DNA of 64,000 bases from Anaerolineales bacterium UBA3499 (lineage in GTDB: Bacteria > Chloroflexota > Anaerolineae > Anaerolineales > UBA11657). Both the position numbers and the translations under genes were made by a program. This document shows, piece after piece, positions 1 to 8,579 of the stretch. The DNA is taken from assembly GCA_002377585.1 (NCBI GenBank), contig DFQC01000025.1:138489-202488 (forward strand), in the 5' to 3' direction. Within the stretch, counting starts at the first letter, position 1, and every line of letters starts with the position of its first letter. The notes below the pieces were generated by a model. That model was not told the origin of the DNA, did no database searches, and was given only the letters and a program-made list of their open reading frames with translations.

Positions 1-264
1 ATTGGCTCCGAACGATATGCACACCGCATTCTAAATAACGGAAAAACAGTAAACCTGAAGTATGACTCTGAAGGCAACTATAATATGTGGGATGGTACCC
101 TTATATCGCAAGGAAACACTATAACCTGGGTGCTTGATGAGGGATCAGATGTCAACTTCAGTGTGCGAACAGCAACTGACATTCGGTTAGCAGATGACAC
201 TTCGATTTTTCCAGCAGATAAGATGGACACACTTTGGAAAGCATCTCAAAGTGCTTGTAGATAA
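1..264 (+). CDS. C-terminal end of an unidentified protein (5' truncated by window edge)
   Basis: Frame 1 is open from the first base to a TAA at 262-264 and gives about 87 residues, so the gene starts left of the window. The visible part is polar, without membrane segments, and rich in Asp, Thr and Asn, with several Trp and Tyr residues in a beta-strand-like pattern (for example NMWDGTLISQGNTITWVLDE). It could be the end of an extracytoplasmic beta-rich domain. I do not recognise a family. The next gene starts 44 bases later on the same strand. Confidence 0.5.
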   Translation: MGSERYAHRILNNGKTVNLKYDSEGNYNMWDGTLISQGNTITWVLDEGSDVNFSVRTATDIRLADDTSIFPADKMDTLWKASQSACR

Positions 265-308
265 TTCTGCAACTATCAGTCAAAGCAATTTCTGAAAAAA
301 AGTCACAT

Positions 309-1403
309 GTGACGTATACTAATGGTCTTATGAGCATAATTACTAGTAAAACCCGTAACTTTTTCTATATAGTAGTTCTAATAGCATGCTACCTCACTTA
401 TGTTACCATTCGCCCTTACCTTTCTAGTATAGTGCTCGCAGTATTGACCGCCATTATGTATCGCCCACTATACTTGCGATTCCTCCAATGGTGTCGTGGA
501 TATAAATTTCTCGCAATGACGATCACAATGATAGCCCTGTCTATAAGTTTACTAGCACCATTATGGCTAGTAGGCGATATTACAATCAAGCAATCTCTAC
601 AATTCACTCAAGATGTCAGCAGACTTGTTACCGGAAACAATCTCACATTGCTTAATGCAATCTCACAAACCAACACACTACTAAGCGCGATACCGCTGGT
701 AGATTATCAAGTGACTGAGGAAGCGCTAATTGCTAGCGTCCAGAAAACGGTAGGTCCTATCAGCACATATATTGCAAACAATGCCCTTAGTATTGGGACC
801 TCATCAATTCAGATAATCACTCAAGCAATAGTTTTTGTCTCTGTTCTGATTACTTTGCTTCCTATCACACCAAAAGCTTTCCAAATAGTAAAAGATCTCA
901 GTCCATTAGACGACCAACTTGATCAAAAATACATTCAACGTGTAACAGCAATGGCTCGTGCTATGGTAAGAGGCGTATTTGTAATTGCGTTAGCTCAAGG
1001 AGTTGCAGCAGGTATTTTTCTTGCGGTCGGAGGCGTACCATATGTGGCTTTTTGGACTCTGCTATGCATTGTGTTCGCGCTATTACCATTAGGGGTAAAT
1101 GTAATAACTATCCCAGCGGGCATTACACTAGTAGTTTTTGGTAGTGTGTGGCAAGGACTGCTAGTATTGTTAGGAGGTCTTTTAGTTGTAAGCAACATAG
1201 ATACATTTCTACGACCAATGCTTGTACCCAAGGAAGCTAGCCTAAATCCTGCACTTGTATTAATTGGTGCCCTTGGAGGACTAAGACTTTTTGGATTCTT
1301 AGGGGTAATATATGGTCCAGTGGTTATGATTTTCTTGGTGACCACTATTGAAATATATTTGGAACATTATAGATACGAGAAAACATCAGCAGATACGCAC
1401 TAA
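309..1403 (+). CDS. AI-2E family transporter (PF01594-type membrane permease)
   Basis: A 364-residue integral membrane protein with about seven or eight hydrophobic segments and the architecture of the AI-2E/YdiK/PerM family. It has an N-terminal helix pair, a soluble stretch at about residues 90-150, and a C-terminal block with the conserved pattern PLGVNVITIPAGI followed by LRPMLVPKEASLNPALVLIG and GFLGVIYGPVVM. Family members move small molecules or ions (autoinducer-2, or Na+/Li+ exchange in some), and the substrate cannot be read here. The open frame begins with GTG at 309. An ATG at 330 (MSIITSK) is an equally plausible start, and neither has a clear Shine-Dalgarno sequence. The LysM-glycosidase gene follows after 10 bases, so the two may be co-transcribed. 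Confidence 0.85.
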   Translation: MTYTNGLMSIITSKTRNFFYIVVLIACYLTYVTIRPYLSSIVLAVLTAIMYRPLYLRFLQWCRGYKFLAMTITMIALSISLLAPLWLVGDITIKQSLQFTQDVSRLVTGNNLTLLNAISQTNTLLSAIPLVDYQVTEEALIASVQKTVGPISTYIANNALSIGTSSIQIITQAIVFVSVLITLLPITPKAFQIVKDLSPLDDQLDQKYIQRVTAMARAMVRGVFVIALAQGVAAGIFLAVGGVPYVAFWTLLCIVFALLPLGVNVITIPAGITLVVFGSVWQGLLVLLGGLLVVSNIDTFLRPMLVPKEASLNPALVLIGALGGLRLFGFLGVIYGPVVMIFLVTTIEIYLEHYRYEKTSADTH

Positions 1404-1413
1404 GTTTAGAATA

Positions 1414-2850
1414 ATGAAAACCATAATGTCAAACGTGACAATAAGTATGCGCATATCAGTCTTAGTACTAATGTGCGCATACTTATTTATATTTCCAGAA
1501 CAAACATCTGCTACCGGAGAAGTAGTACACGTAGTGCAACCTGGGGATAATCTATCGAGAATAGCAGCACGTTATGACACCACAGTCGCTATATTGACTG
1601 CGCACAACCAAATCACAGACGCAAATTTTATATGGGTAGGACAATCTATTAATATTCCTGACAAGAGCAAAAATGCTCCAAATGCAATAAGACCTGCGTC
1701 TTTATCTAATACCAGTTTAAGTAAATCCGTAAGTGAATTCTTAGACAAGCCTTTTATCCAGAAAATAATTGGGGACCGCGTATACTATTCATTCACTCCT
1801 GTAGCTGAAGGCCAACCAAGAACATATTGGTTTCAATCCATCCGAAATCATGCGCATGAAAATCTCGCTTCATTAGCATATGCTAGTTTGGGTAAATGCT
1901 CAGAAGCACAGGGCATGTTGCGCGCTTTTTATTACGCTCAGAATTCAGATGGTGGGTTTCCATATTTGGTCACTGCCGAAACTGGCCCCGGAGCTACAAC
2001 AACTACCAACATAACCTTGCCAGTGCTCGCATGGGAAGCATTACAGATATATAGAAAGTGTGGAGATAAAGCGTTTTTAAAGGATTCATTCGAGGCTGGT
2101 GCTAAAAATGATGACTGGTGGTGGTTGCACTCCAATCGCCGTGACCACGACCGATGCCAAGGTATGTTCTTTTGGAAAAATCATTGGGAATCTGTAAGAG
2201 ATGATGCTGAATTGATCACCTGGACATCTACAAATGGCGCACAAAACCAGTGTGCGGTGGACTTAAACGCTTACTTGGTAGCTAATGATCGAGCACTCTA
2301 TCATATGGCAATAGAGCTAGGTGATGACCGTGCGGAGATTTTCAATACTCGTGCGTCCCACCTATCAAATCTGATGAATAATCTTATGTGGAATGAAGAA
2401 GATAGCTTCTATTACGGAATATCTCGACGTGGAGGCCAAGTACAAGTACGCGATATTGGGGGACTCATGCCACTCTATGCGGGAATACCTTCAACCAACC
2501 AGGCACATAGACTGGTGAACAGACACTTAGGTCCTAATGGAGATTTTCACTCTGGGTTTGGGTTACCTTCACTGGGAAAAAGAGAGAATGGCTATGGAAG
2601 CGCACGCCGTTGGCAAGGAGGAATGTGGCCAAGCCTTACTACTCTAGTAGTAAAAGGTCTGGTCGATTATAACTTTGTAAACGAAGCACAGCATATAACG
2701 CGTCCTCTTGTCAAAAAAATAATTGATGGGGGAACACAAAACTTCTGGGAATTTTATGATTCGGAGACAGGAACACCTAGTCATGCTCAAAATTACATCT
2801 GGGGTGCTACAGTATTACCTATGGCTGAATTTGCCAGAATCCAAAACTGA
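1414..2850 (+). CDS. Secreted LysM-domain glycoside hydrolase of the six-hairpin (GH63/trehalase-like) fold
   Basis: A 478-residue protein read from the ATG at 1414; the open frame extends to 1348 but would overlap the upstream gene. It begins with a signal peptide (hydrophobic core SVLVLMCAYLFIF, cleavage near TSA). A LysM domain follows at about 37-81 (VVQPGDNLSRIAARYDTT ... IWVGQSINIPD), which would hold it on peptidoglycan or another glycan. The rest resembles (alpha/alpha)6 glucosidases: WESVRDDAEL resembles the catalytic-acid region and WEFYDSETG the catalytic-base region of GH63-like enzymes, with several Trp and Gly motifs between. The substrate is unknown; glucosyl- or mannosylglycerate, trehalose or glycan ends are possible. 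It runs convergently to within 5 bases of the eamA stop. Confidence 0.75.
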   Translation: MKTIMSNVTISMRISVLVLMCAYLFIFPEQTSATGEVVHVVQPGDNLSRIAARYDTTVAILTAHNQITDANFIWVGQSINIPDKSKNAPNAIRPASLSNTSLSKSVSEFLDKPFIQKIIGDRVYYSFTPVAEGQPRTYWFQSIRNHAHENLASLAYASLGKCSEAQGMLRAFYYAQNSDGGFPYLVTAETGPGATTTTNITLPVLAWEALQIYRKCGDKAFLKDSFEAGAKNDDWWWLHSNRRDHDRCQGMFFWKNHWESVRDDAELITWTSTNGAQNQCAVDLNAYLVANDRALYHMAIELGDDRAEIFNTRASHLSNLMNNLMWNEEDSFYYGISRRGGQVQVRDIGGLMPLYAGIPSTNQAHRLVNRHLGPNGDFHSGFGLPSLGKRENGYGSARRWQGGMWPSLTTLVVKGLVDYNFVNEAQHITRPLVKKIIDGGTQNFWEFYDSETGTPSHAQNYIWGATVLPMAEFARIQN

Positions 2851-2855
2851 AGTTA

Positions 2856-3749
2856 CTAATGCTGGGTATGCACGTCTGCACTTTGGACTCGCCAAATCCC
2901 AAACAGTATTAGCGACCCGCCAATTAACATAGAAAATGAAAAAATCTCCTGAAGTAATACACTGGCAACAACTACGGTTATTAGAGGCTCAGGATATTGC
3001 AATGATGCCACTAGAGTTCCAGACATATGTTTTAACGAATAATTGTAAAGTATCGAAGCCAGACCAGTACTACCCACTCCCAAAATGACTACTGAGATCC
3101 AGCCCGAATAACTAATTGTACTAAAATCTTTCCAGCCCCCACTATAAACAAATAGTGGTGTTAGCATCAACAAGCCTAACATCAGTATATTAAGAGTGGT
3201 CATTCCTAGATTGCTTTGATACATTAAGGTTTTAAGCATAATAGAATACAATGCCCATACAATTGCACTAGATAGGACCAACACCGTTCCTATTCCTCCA
3301 AACCTACCTTGAAATAAGCCTTGCCAACTGCCCGATACTACGAGCACTGCTCCTAGACCTGCTAACAACAGCCAAACTGCTTGAACAGCTACAAATTGCT
3401 CACGCAGCCATATCCAACTCATACAAGCAATGAGAATAGGTGCAAGTGCAGACAACCAAGATGATACTATAGCAGTTGTAGTAAGCATGCCCTGCGCTTG
3501 CAGCCATTGATGTAACACTATGCCAACAAAACTCGTAAGAAATATACGAGGAAGATTGCCTCTTGAGGGGATTTGCCATTCACCACGCAAACCAACAATA
3601 ATAGCTACTGTTAGAGTGCCTAATAACTGCCTTAAGAAAATCATGGTCTCCAGTCTCATTTGCGGCAATGCGATTTTGATAGCAACGAACGAAACACCCC
3701 AGAAACACACCGCGAGAATGCCTGATGCTATCGGAAGCCATGTGATCAT
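2856..3749 (-). CDS. EamA/DMT-family transporter
   Basis: A 297-residue protein with ten predicted membrane helices in two EamA repeats (about 10-140 and 155-290), the drug/metabolite transporter architecture. Typical elements include the first helix CFWGVSFVAIK, the glycine-rich fourth and fifth helices, and the C-terminal LQYPEPLITVVVASVLLQE motif of DMT exporters. I start it at the ATG at 3749 (MITWLPIASG) because the longer frame to 3818 would run into the end of polA. From 3749 the gap to the polA stop is 13 bases, so it is probably co-transcribed with polA. The substrate (amino acid, metabolite or drug) cannot be predicted. Confidence 0.85.
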   Translation of the reverse strand: MITWLPIASGILAVCFWGVSFVAIKIALPQMRLETMIFLRQLLGTLTVAIIVGLRGEWQIPSRGNLPRIFLTSFVGIVLHQWLQAQGMLTTTAIVSSWLSALAPILIACMSWIWLREQFVAVQAVWLLLAGLGAVLVVSGSWQGLFQGRFGGIGTVLVLSSAIVWALYSIMLKTLMYQSNLGMTTLNILMLGLLMLTPLFVYSGGWKDFSTISYSGWISVVILGVGSTGLASILYNYSLKHMSGTLVASLQYPEPLITVVVASVLLQEIFSFSMLIGGSLILFGIWRVQSADVHTQH

Positions 3750-3762
3750 AATGGACTTATTA

Positions 3763-6585
3763 TTACTTAATACTAAATGTTTGCATTTGTTCCCAATTCT
3801 GTCCCACATTAACATCAACCTTGAGTGGCACAGATAATCTATAAGCAGATTCCATAACCGGACGAACCAACTGAACTAACTCTTCTACTTCATCATCAAA
3901 ACATTCAAAAAGTAGCTCATCATGAACTTGCAGCAATAGATGCACATTTGGCATACTCACATGAATAAGTCGACCAACTTCAATCATAGCCTTCTTAATT
4001 ATGTCAGCAGCTGTGCCTTGGATTGGAGCATTGATCGCCTCCCTTTCAGCACGAGCGCGCGCAGCCTGATCTCCACCACTTTCCGATTTCAGTAATGGAA
4101 AATAGCGCCTGCGCCCCTCCAAAGTCTGCACAAAGCCATTTTGCTTTGCAAATTCCCGTATTTCATCTAAATATTTCTTCACACCTGGCAAGCGCTGGAA
4201 ATATGTCTCTATAAACTCTTCCGCCTCACCTAAAGTGATGCCAGTAGACTGAGCCAATCTATATGGTCCCATTCCGTAAAGCAAGCCGAAATTCACTGCC
4301 TTCGCCTGTCTACGCTGTTCCGAGTTAACCTCATCTAAAGCGACATCAAAAACAGCTGATGCGGTGGACGAATGGATATCAACACCATTTTGAAATGCAT
4401 TTGTTAGGAACTCATCACGAGAGAGATGGGCAGCAATTCGCAACTCAATTTGCGAATAATCCATTGCTACTAACTTTGACCCATTTGGGGCAACAAAAGC
4501 CCGCCGCACTTGCCGTCCCAACTCACTTCGAATAGGAATGTTCTGCAAATTAGGGCTAGATGAGGCTAATCTACCGGTGACTGTTCCTGTCTGATTGAAA
4601 GAGGTGTGCACCCGACCTGTATCAGAATGCACTGTCATAGGTAATGCATCAACATATGTGGATTTTAGTTTGGCTATCTCCCTGTACTCCAATATCTTGC
4701 GCACCACTATATAATCTTCGGATAAAGTAGATAGAACACTCGCTGCTGTAGAATAATGTCCGGAAGCAGTACGACGAGTACCTCGTGGCGGTGATATACC
4801 CATATGATCAAACAGAGCACTAGACAATTGCTGAGTAGAATTCAAGTTGAAATCATACCCTACAATATCCTTGATCTCACCAGTCAACAACCCTATCTTT
4901 GTATCCAAATCACTACTAAACTTATTTAAGTAACTTGTATCTAGCAACACTCCTGTCATTTCCATTTTAGCAAGCAAAGGAATCAATGATAGCTCCATAT
5001 TTAGCACATTCATCGAATCACTTTCTTGTAGTTCTTCGCACAATATATGATAGAGACGCAAAGTAATATCCGCATCAGCCGCCGCATAGTCAGCTGCTTT
5101 AACAACCGGTACAAGCGACATATTTTTTTGTTTTTTACCCTTACCAATCAGCTCCTCAATATCCTGCATTGCAATTCCCAAACGTACTAGTGCCAAATTT
5201 TTTAATGACTTGTTTCGAGAATTTGGGTCAGAAAGCCATTCTGACAACATCGTGTCAGAATGGATAGGATCAACAACTAGTCCTAGTCTTTTCAATATTA
5301 CATAATCATATTTAGCATTATGAGCCACCTTCCCAATCGATTGATTACATAATGACTCAGACAATGCTTCCAAAACCTGCTTTAATTTCAGTTGACCATT
5401 CGGAGCCATTTCAGACTCATGTCCCAGAGGGATATAAAAAGCTTTTCCAATTTCTGCAGACAAAGAAATTCCGACTAGTTCAGCATCCATGACATCGATT
5501 GATGTCGTTTCTGTATCAAAGGCAATTGTTTCAGCCTTAGCAAGGTATTCAGTTAGTTTTTCTAACCCTTCGATGGTGTCTACGACTATGGTTTTAGTAG
5601 AACTAGCTAAGTTCACATTATTACCAGAAGATTTTTCTGCGTCTGATCCAAACGATAAACTCAATTGATTACCATCTGATTCTACGTCAGCAATAGGATC
5701 TCTCGCCAACATTGCAACTCTATTGAGGTGCGTTCGAAAATCAAGATCGCGAAATAGTTGTTCTACTTTTTTGACATCAAAGTTGCCATGCGCAGGAGCA
5801 CTACAAGCGGCCAGATCAAAATCTAGCTCTAAATCAGTAACTATGGCAGCAAGCTTTTTGGATAGAAAAGCGTTTTCTTTGTTGGCAGCAAGTTTTTTTT
5901 GGAAACGTGGTTCAATTTTATCTAAATTAGAATATATGTTATCTAAACTTAGATATTGCTGCAAAAGCCTTCTGGCAGTTTTGTCACCAACTCCTGCAAC
6001 CCCAGGAATATTATCTGATTTATCACCAACCATTGACTTATAATCCACAAATTGGTCGGGAGTGACTCCAAATTTCTGTGCTACATCACTAGGACTATAG
6101 AGTTTTGCGTCAGCCAGGCTTTGTCCCGGAAGACTCACCGAGACATCCTCATTCACAAGCTGCAACAAGTCGCGGTCACCTGTCACTATGACTACATGCA
6201 CGTTTTGCTTAGTAGCGATTCGACTAAGGGAACCCAAAACATCATCTGCCTCATAACCTTCTTTCACAAAAACCGGTATATTAAAAGCATCGACCACTTC
6301 CTGAATACGCTCAATCTGTGGCCTTAAATCGTCTGGCATCTTTTCCCTTGTAGCCTTGTAATCCGGGAACATTTCATCACGAAATGTCTTGCCAACATCA
6401 AAACTTACTGCAAGATAGTCAGGTGATTCTTTTTCAATTAAGCGTAACAAAACTGATGTAAATCCAAATACAGCAGCTGTGGGTTCTCCGCTACGCGAAG
6501 TACCTTGGAATCCTGACCCTGTTAGGGCAAAATAAGTACGATAGGCTAATGCATGACCATCAATTAGGTACAATCTCTCAGACAT
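3763..6585 (-). CDS. polA: DNA polymerase I
   Basis: A 940-residue full-length Pol I. The 5'-nuclease domain is at about 1-265 (start LIDGHALAYRTYFAL; H3TH motif VAGVGDKTARRLL). The 3'-5' proofreading domain (about 330-525) keeps the DEDDy residues: FDTETT, HNAKYD and YAAADADIT. The polymerase domain (about 560-940) has motif A VAMDYSQIELR, motif B RRQAKAVNFGLLYGM and motif C QVHDELLFE. Proofreading therefore looks intact, unlike in several bacteria whose Pol I has lost it. It fills gaps and removes RNA primers in replication and repair. It is divergent from the thiamine operon, with eamA downstream. Confidence 0.98.
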   Translation of the reverse strand: MSERLYLIDGHALAYRTYFALTGSGFQGTSRSGEPTAAVFGFTSVLLRLIEKESPDYLAVSFDVGKTFRDEMFPDYKATREKMPDDLRPQIERIQEVVDAFNIPVFVKEGYEADDVLGSLSRIATKQNVHVVIVTGDRDLLQLVNEDVSVSLPGQSLADAKLYSPSDVAQKFGVTPDQFVDYKSMVGDKSDNIPGVAGVGDKTARRLLQQYLSLDNIYSNLDKIEPRFQKKLAANKENAFLSKKLAAIVTDLELDFDLAACSAPAHGNFDVKKVEQLFRDLDFRTHLNRVAMLARDPIADVESDGNQLSLSFGSDAEKSSGNNVNLASSTKTIVVDTIEGLEKLTEYLAKAETIAFDTETTSIDVMDAELVGISLSAEIGKAFYIPLGHESEMAPNGQLKLKQVLEALSESLCNQSIGKVAHNAKYDYVILKRLGLVVDPIHSDTMLSEWLSDPNSRNKSLKNLALVRLGIAMQDIEELIGKGKKQKNMSLVPVVKAADYAAADADITLRLYHILCEELQESDSMNVLNMELSLIPLLAKMEMTGVLLDTSYLNKFSSDLDTKIGLLTGEIKDIVGYDFNLNSTQQLSSALFDHMGISPPRGTRRTASGHYSTAASVLSTLSEDYIVVRKILEYREIAKLKSTYVDALPMTVHSDTGRVHTSFNQTGTVTGRLASSSPNLQNIPIRSELGRQVRRAFVAPNGSKLVAMDYSQIELRIAAHLSRDEFLTNAFQNGVDIHSSTASAVFDVALDEVNSEQRRQAKAVNFGLLYGMGPYRLAQSTGITLGEAEEFIETYFQRLPGVKKYLDEIREFAKQNGFVQTLEGRRRYFPLLKSESGGDQAARARAEREAINAPIQGTAADIIKKAMIEVGRLIHVSMPNVHLLLQVHDELLFECFDDEVEELVQLVRPVMESAYRLSVPLKVDVNVGQNWEQMQTFSIK

Positions 6586-6650
6586 AGAGAACCATTTATT
6601 AGAATATTGTATTGGGCATTATATGCGGCGTGGTGACGTAGAGCAACCGA

Positions 6651-6679
6651 TTGACACTACAATGCACAGCTGTTACACT
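6651..6679 (+). promoter_or_regulatory. Promoter of the thiamine operon
   Basis: A -35 TTGACA at 6651-6656 and a -10 TACACT at 6674-6679 are separated by exactly 17 bases. Transcription would start near 6686, about 16 bases before the TPP riboswitch. The -35 is a perfect consensus and the -10 matches at four of six positions. Confidence 0.75.
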
Positions 6680-6701
6680 CCGGCGAACGACAATTAATAA
6701 C

Positions 6702-6786
6702 TGGGGAGTCTGAACAATCAGTCTGAGAGGCAGATGATATCCTGCGACCCACAGAACCTGATCCGGGTAATGCCGGCGAAGGGAAA
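6702..6786 (+). promoter_or_regulatory. TPP (THI-box) riboswitch aptamer
   Basis: The aptamer has the conserved blocks of the thiamine pyrophosphate riboswitch in order: TGGGGAGTCTG near 6702, CTGAGAGG at 6723-6730, GCGACCC near 6744-6750, GAACCTGATCCGGGTAAT at 6754-6771, and GCCGGCGAAGGGAA at 6772-6785. The helix closing around the CTGAGA pocket and the CCGGGTAATGCCGG arm are easy to pair. Binding of TPP should repress the downstream thiN-thiBPQ genes. The decision is probably transcriptional, because a terminator-like hairpin follows immediately. Confidence 0.97.
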
Positions 6787-6798
6787 CATCGATTTTAT

Positions 6799-6837
6799 AC
6801 GCCTCTCAAACATAAGTATTGAGGCGTTATTGTTTTT
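6799..6837 (+). terminator. Terminator hairpin of the TPP riboswitch expression platform
   Basis: ACGCCTC at 6799-6805 pairs perfectly with GAGGCGT at 6821-6827, and TATTGTTTTT follows. This is an intrinsic terminator between the aptamer and the thiN start. With TPP bound it should form and stop transcription. Without ligand, an alternative pairing with the 3' part of the aptamer would be needed, and I have not identified that antiterminator. Confidence 0.8.
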
Positions 6838-6850
6838 AAGGCGGTTTTGT

Positions 6851-7510
6851 ATGACAGAATTTGAACGAGCCATAATAATTGCTAATAGCAACCAATCTGT
6901 CCGGAATGATCTCACTTCAATTATCTCCTCAAAAGATTTACTCATAGCGGCAGATGGGGGGGGCAAACATTGTCTAGATGCCGGTTGGACTCCACAAATA
7001 ATAATTGGTGATTTAGATTCAATTTCGAAGACCGAACTCAACAAATTGATTGATCTTGGAACCGAAGTATTAACATATCCGGTACGAAAAAACGAAACGG
7101 ATCTAGAGCTTGCAATGACCCTTGCTATAAAAAAAGGCGTGAAAGAAGTGATTGTTTTGTCTGCACTTGGAGGACGATGGGATCATACTTTGGGAAACAT
7201 CATGCTACTAGCGCACAATAAATTCGAATCGACCCGTATTCGTATAATAGAGAATAATCAAGAGATAAATCTAATTCGTGCTGAACATACATACTCTATC
7301 AATGGAACACCAGGAGATACTATCTCTTTAATCCCAATAAGTAATACTGCTGTTGGAGTAACTGCCTCTGGTCTGGAATACCAATTAGATAATAGCACAC
7401 TGGCTTTCGGGGCAACATTAAGCCTTAGCAATAAACTCATTGCAAGACAAGCAACCATTAAAATGAAAAAAGGATTATTAATCTGTATAGTAATCAGGAG
7501 CACCAAATGA
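6851..7510 (+). CDS. thiN: Thiamine pyrophosphokinase
   Basis: A 219-residue enzyme that transfers pyrophosphate from ATP to thiamine to make TPP, so the operon can activate imported thiamine directly. Family motifs are clear: an N-terminal AADGGGKHCLDAGWTPQIII, then GDLDSIS, the active-site segment KNETDLELAM and LGGRWDHTLGNI, with the beta-strand thiamine-binding domain behind (about 145-219). The start is the ATG at 6851, preceded by AAGG nine bases upstream. The open frame extending back into the riboswitch to 6734 is not coding. The gene overlaps thiB by four bases (ATGA), indicating translational coupling. Confidence 0.93.
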   Translation: MTEFERAIIIANSNQSVRNDLTSIISSKDLLIAADGGGKHCLDAGWTPQIIIGDLDSISKTELNKLIDLGTEVLTYPVRKNETDLELAMTLAIKKGVKEVIVLSALGGRWDHTLGNIMLLAHNKFESTRIRIIENNQEINLIRAEHTYSINGTPGDTISLIPISNTAVGVTASGLEYQLDNSTLAFGATLSLSNKLIARQATIKMKKGLLICIVIRSTK

Positions 7511-8574
7511 ATATAGAAGCAAAAGTAGTTATTATATTAGCATCGTTTATAAGCACACTATCACTCACATCATGCAACAATACAACATCTGAACCACAAG
7601 ATAGGCTAACTTTAACAATAATGACCCATGATTCTTTTGCAGTATCTGAGGAAGTGCTATCTAGTTTTCAAAACCAGCACAATGTGAAAGTAAATATATT
7701 GAATTCAGGTGATGCAAGCACAACTGTGAATTTAGCAATACTGAATAAGAGTGAACCTCTCGCGGATGTTATCTATGGCATTGACAACACCCTACTAACT
7801 AGAGTGCTCGATAACGATATTCTGGCAAAATATAAATCACCAAATGCATATAATGTAGAAAAGGAATTCTTGTTAGACACACAACAACGTGTAACCCCCA
7901 TTAATTATGGGGACGTGTGTCTCAACTATGATAAGTCATACTTCAATTCTAATAACATAGAAATACCCGACTCTCTACAAAGTCTAACAAACCCTGATTA
8001 TGCCAATCTACTAGTGGTACAAAATCCAGCTGCTTCTTCACCTGGCTTGGCATTTCTTCTGGCAACCATAGGCCATTTTGGTCCAGACAAATACCTAGAT
8101 TATTGGTTAGATCTAAAAAACAATGGCGTGAAAATAGTGGAAAATTGGGAAACTGCTTACTACACTGAATTTAGTGGCAGCAGCGGCAAAGGCGATTATC
8201 CTCTAGTTGTATCTTATGCTTCGAGCCCTCCTGCCGAAGTCATATTTGCAACTGAGACAATTACAGAAGCACCGACTGGCAGCATAATAGCAGATGAAAC
8301 TTGCTTTCGACAAATAGAATTCGTAGGTATATTGAAAGGTACTAAGAATCGTATTCTATCAGAAGCTTGGATTGATTTTATGCTAGATAAAGCTTTCCAA
8401 GAAGATATACCACTACAAATGTTTATGTTTCCTGTAAAAACTGAAGCTAAATTACCATTGGAATTCATTGAACATGCGCAACTAGCCAACAAGCCATCTA
8501 TAGTATCTCCAGAAGACATCGACACTCACAGAGAGAATTGGATCAAATCCTGGAGTGCCCTAATGTTGAATTAA
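7507..8574 (+). CDS. thiB: Thiamine ABC transporter, substrate-binding lipoprotein
   Basis: A 355-residue periplasmic-binding-type protein of the TbpA family. The N-terminus is a lipoprotein signal (hydrophobic stretch to LSLTSC, with Cys as the lipidation site at about residue 23). The mature part follows the family pattern: LTIMTHDSFAVSEE at the first strand, then ADVIYGIDNTLL and TPINYGDVCLNYD, and the hinge and aromatic pocket NWETAYYTEF around residue 215. It captures thiamine or its phosphates outside the membrane and delivers them to ThiP. It sits between thiN and thiP, in the order expected for a thiBPQ transporter. Confidence 0.9.
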   Translation: MNIEAKVVIILASFISTLSLTSCNNTTSEPQDRLTLTIMTHDSFAVSEEVLSSFQNQHNVKVNILNSGDASTTVNLAILNKSEPLADVIYGIDNTLLTRVLDNDILAKYKSPNAYNVEKEFLLDTQQRVTPINYGDVCLNYDKSYFNSNNIEIPDSLQSLTNPDYANLLVVQNPAASSPGLAFLLATIGHFGPDKYLDYWLDLKNNGVKIVENWETAYYTEFSGSSGKGDYPLVVSYASSPPAEVIFATETITEAPTGSIIADETCFRQIEFVGILKGTKNRILSEAWIDFMLDKAFQEDIPLQMFMFPVKTEAKLPLEFIEHAQLANKPSIVSPEDIDTHRENWIKSWSALMLN

Positions 8575-8579
8575 TCAAT

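Noticed and set aside
6734..6850. N-terminal extension of thiN into the leader
   Set aside because: It would translate the TPP aptamer and the terminator. The ATG at 6851 with AAGG before it matches the family start.
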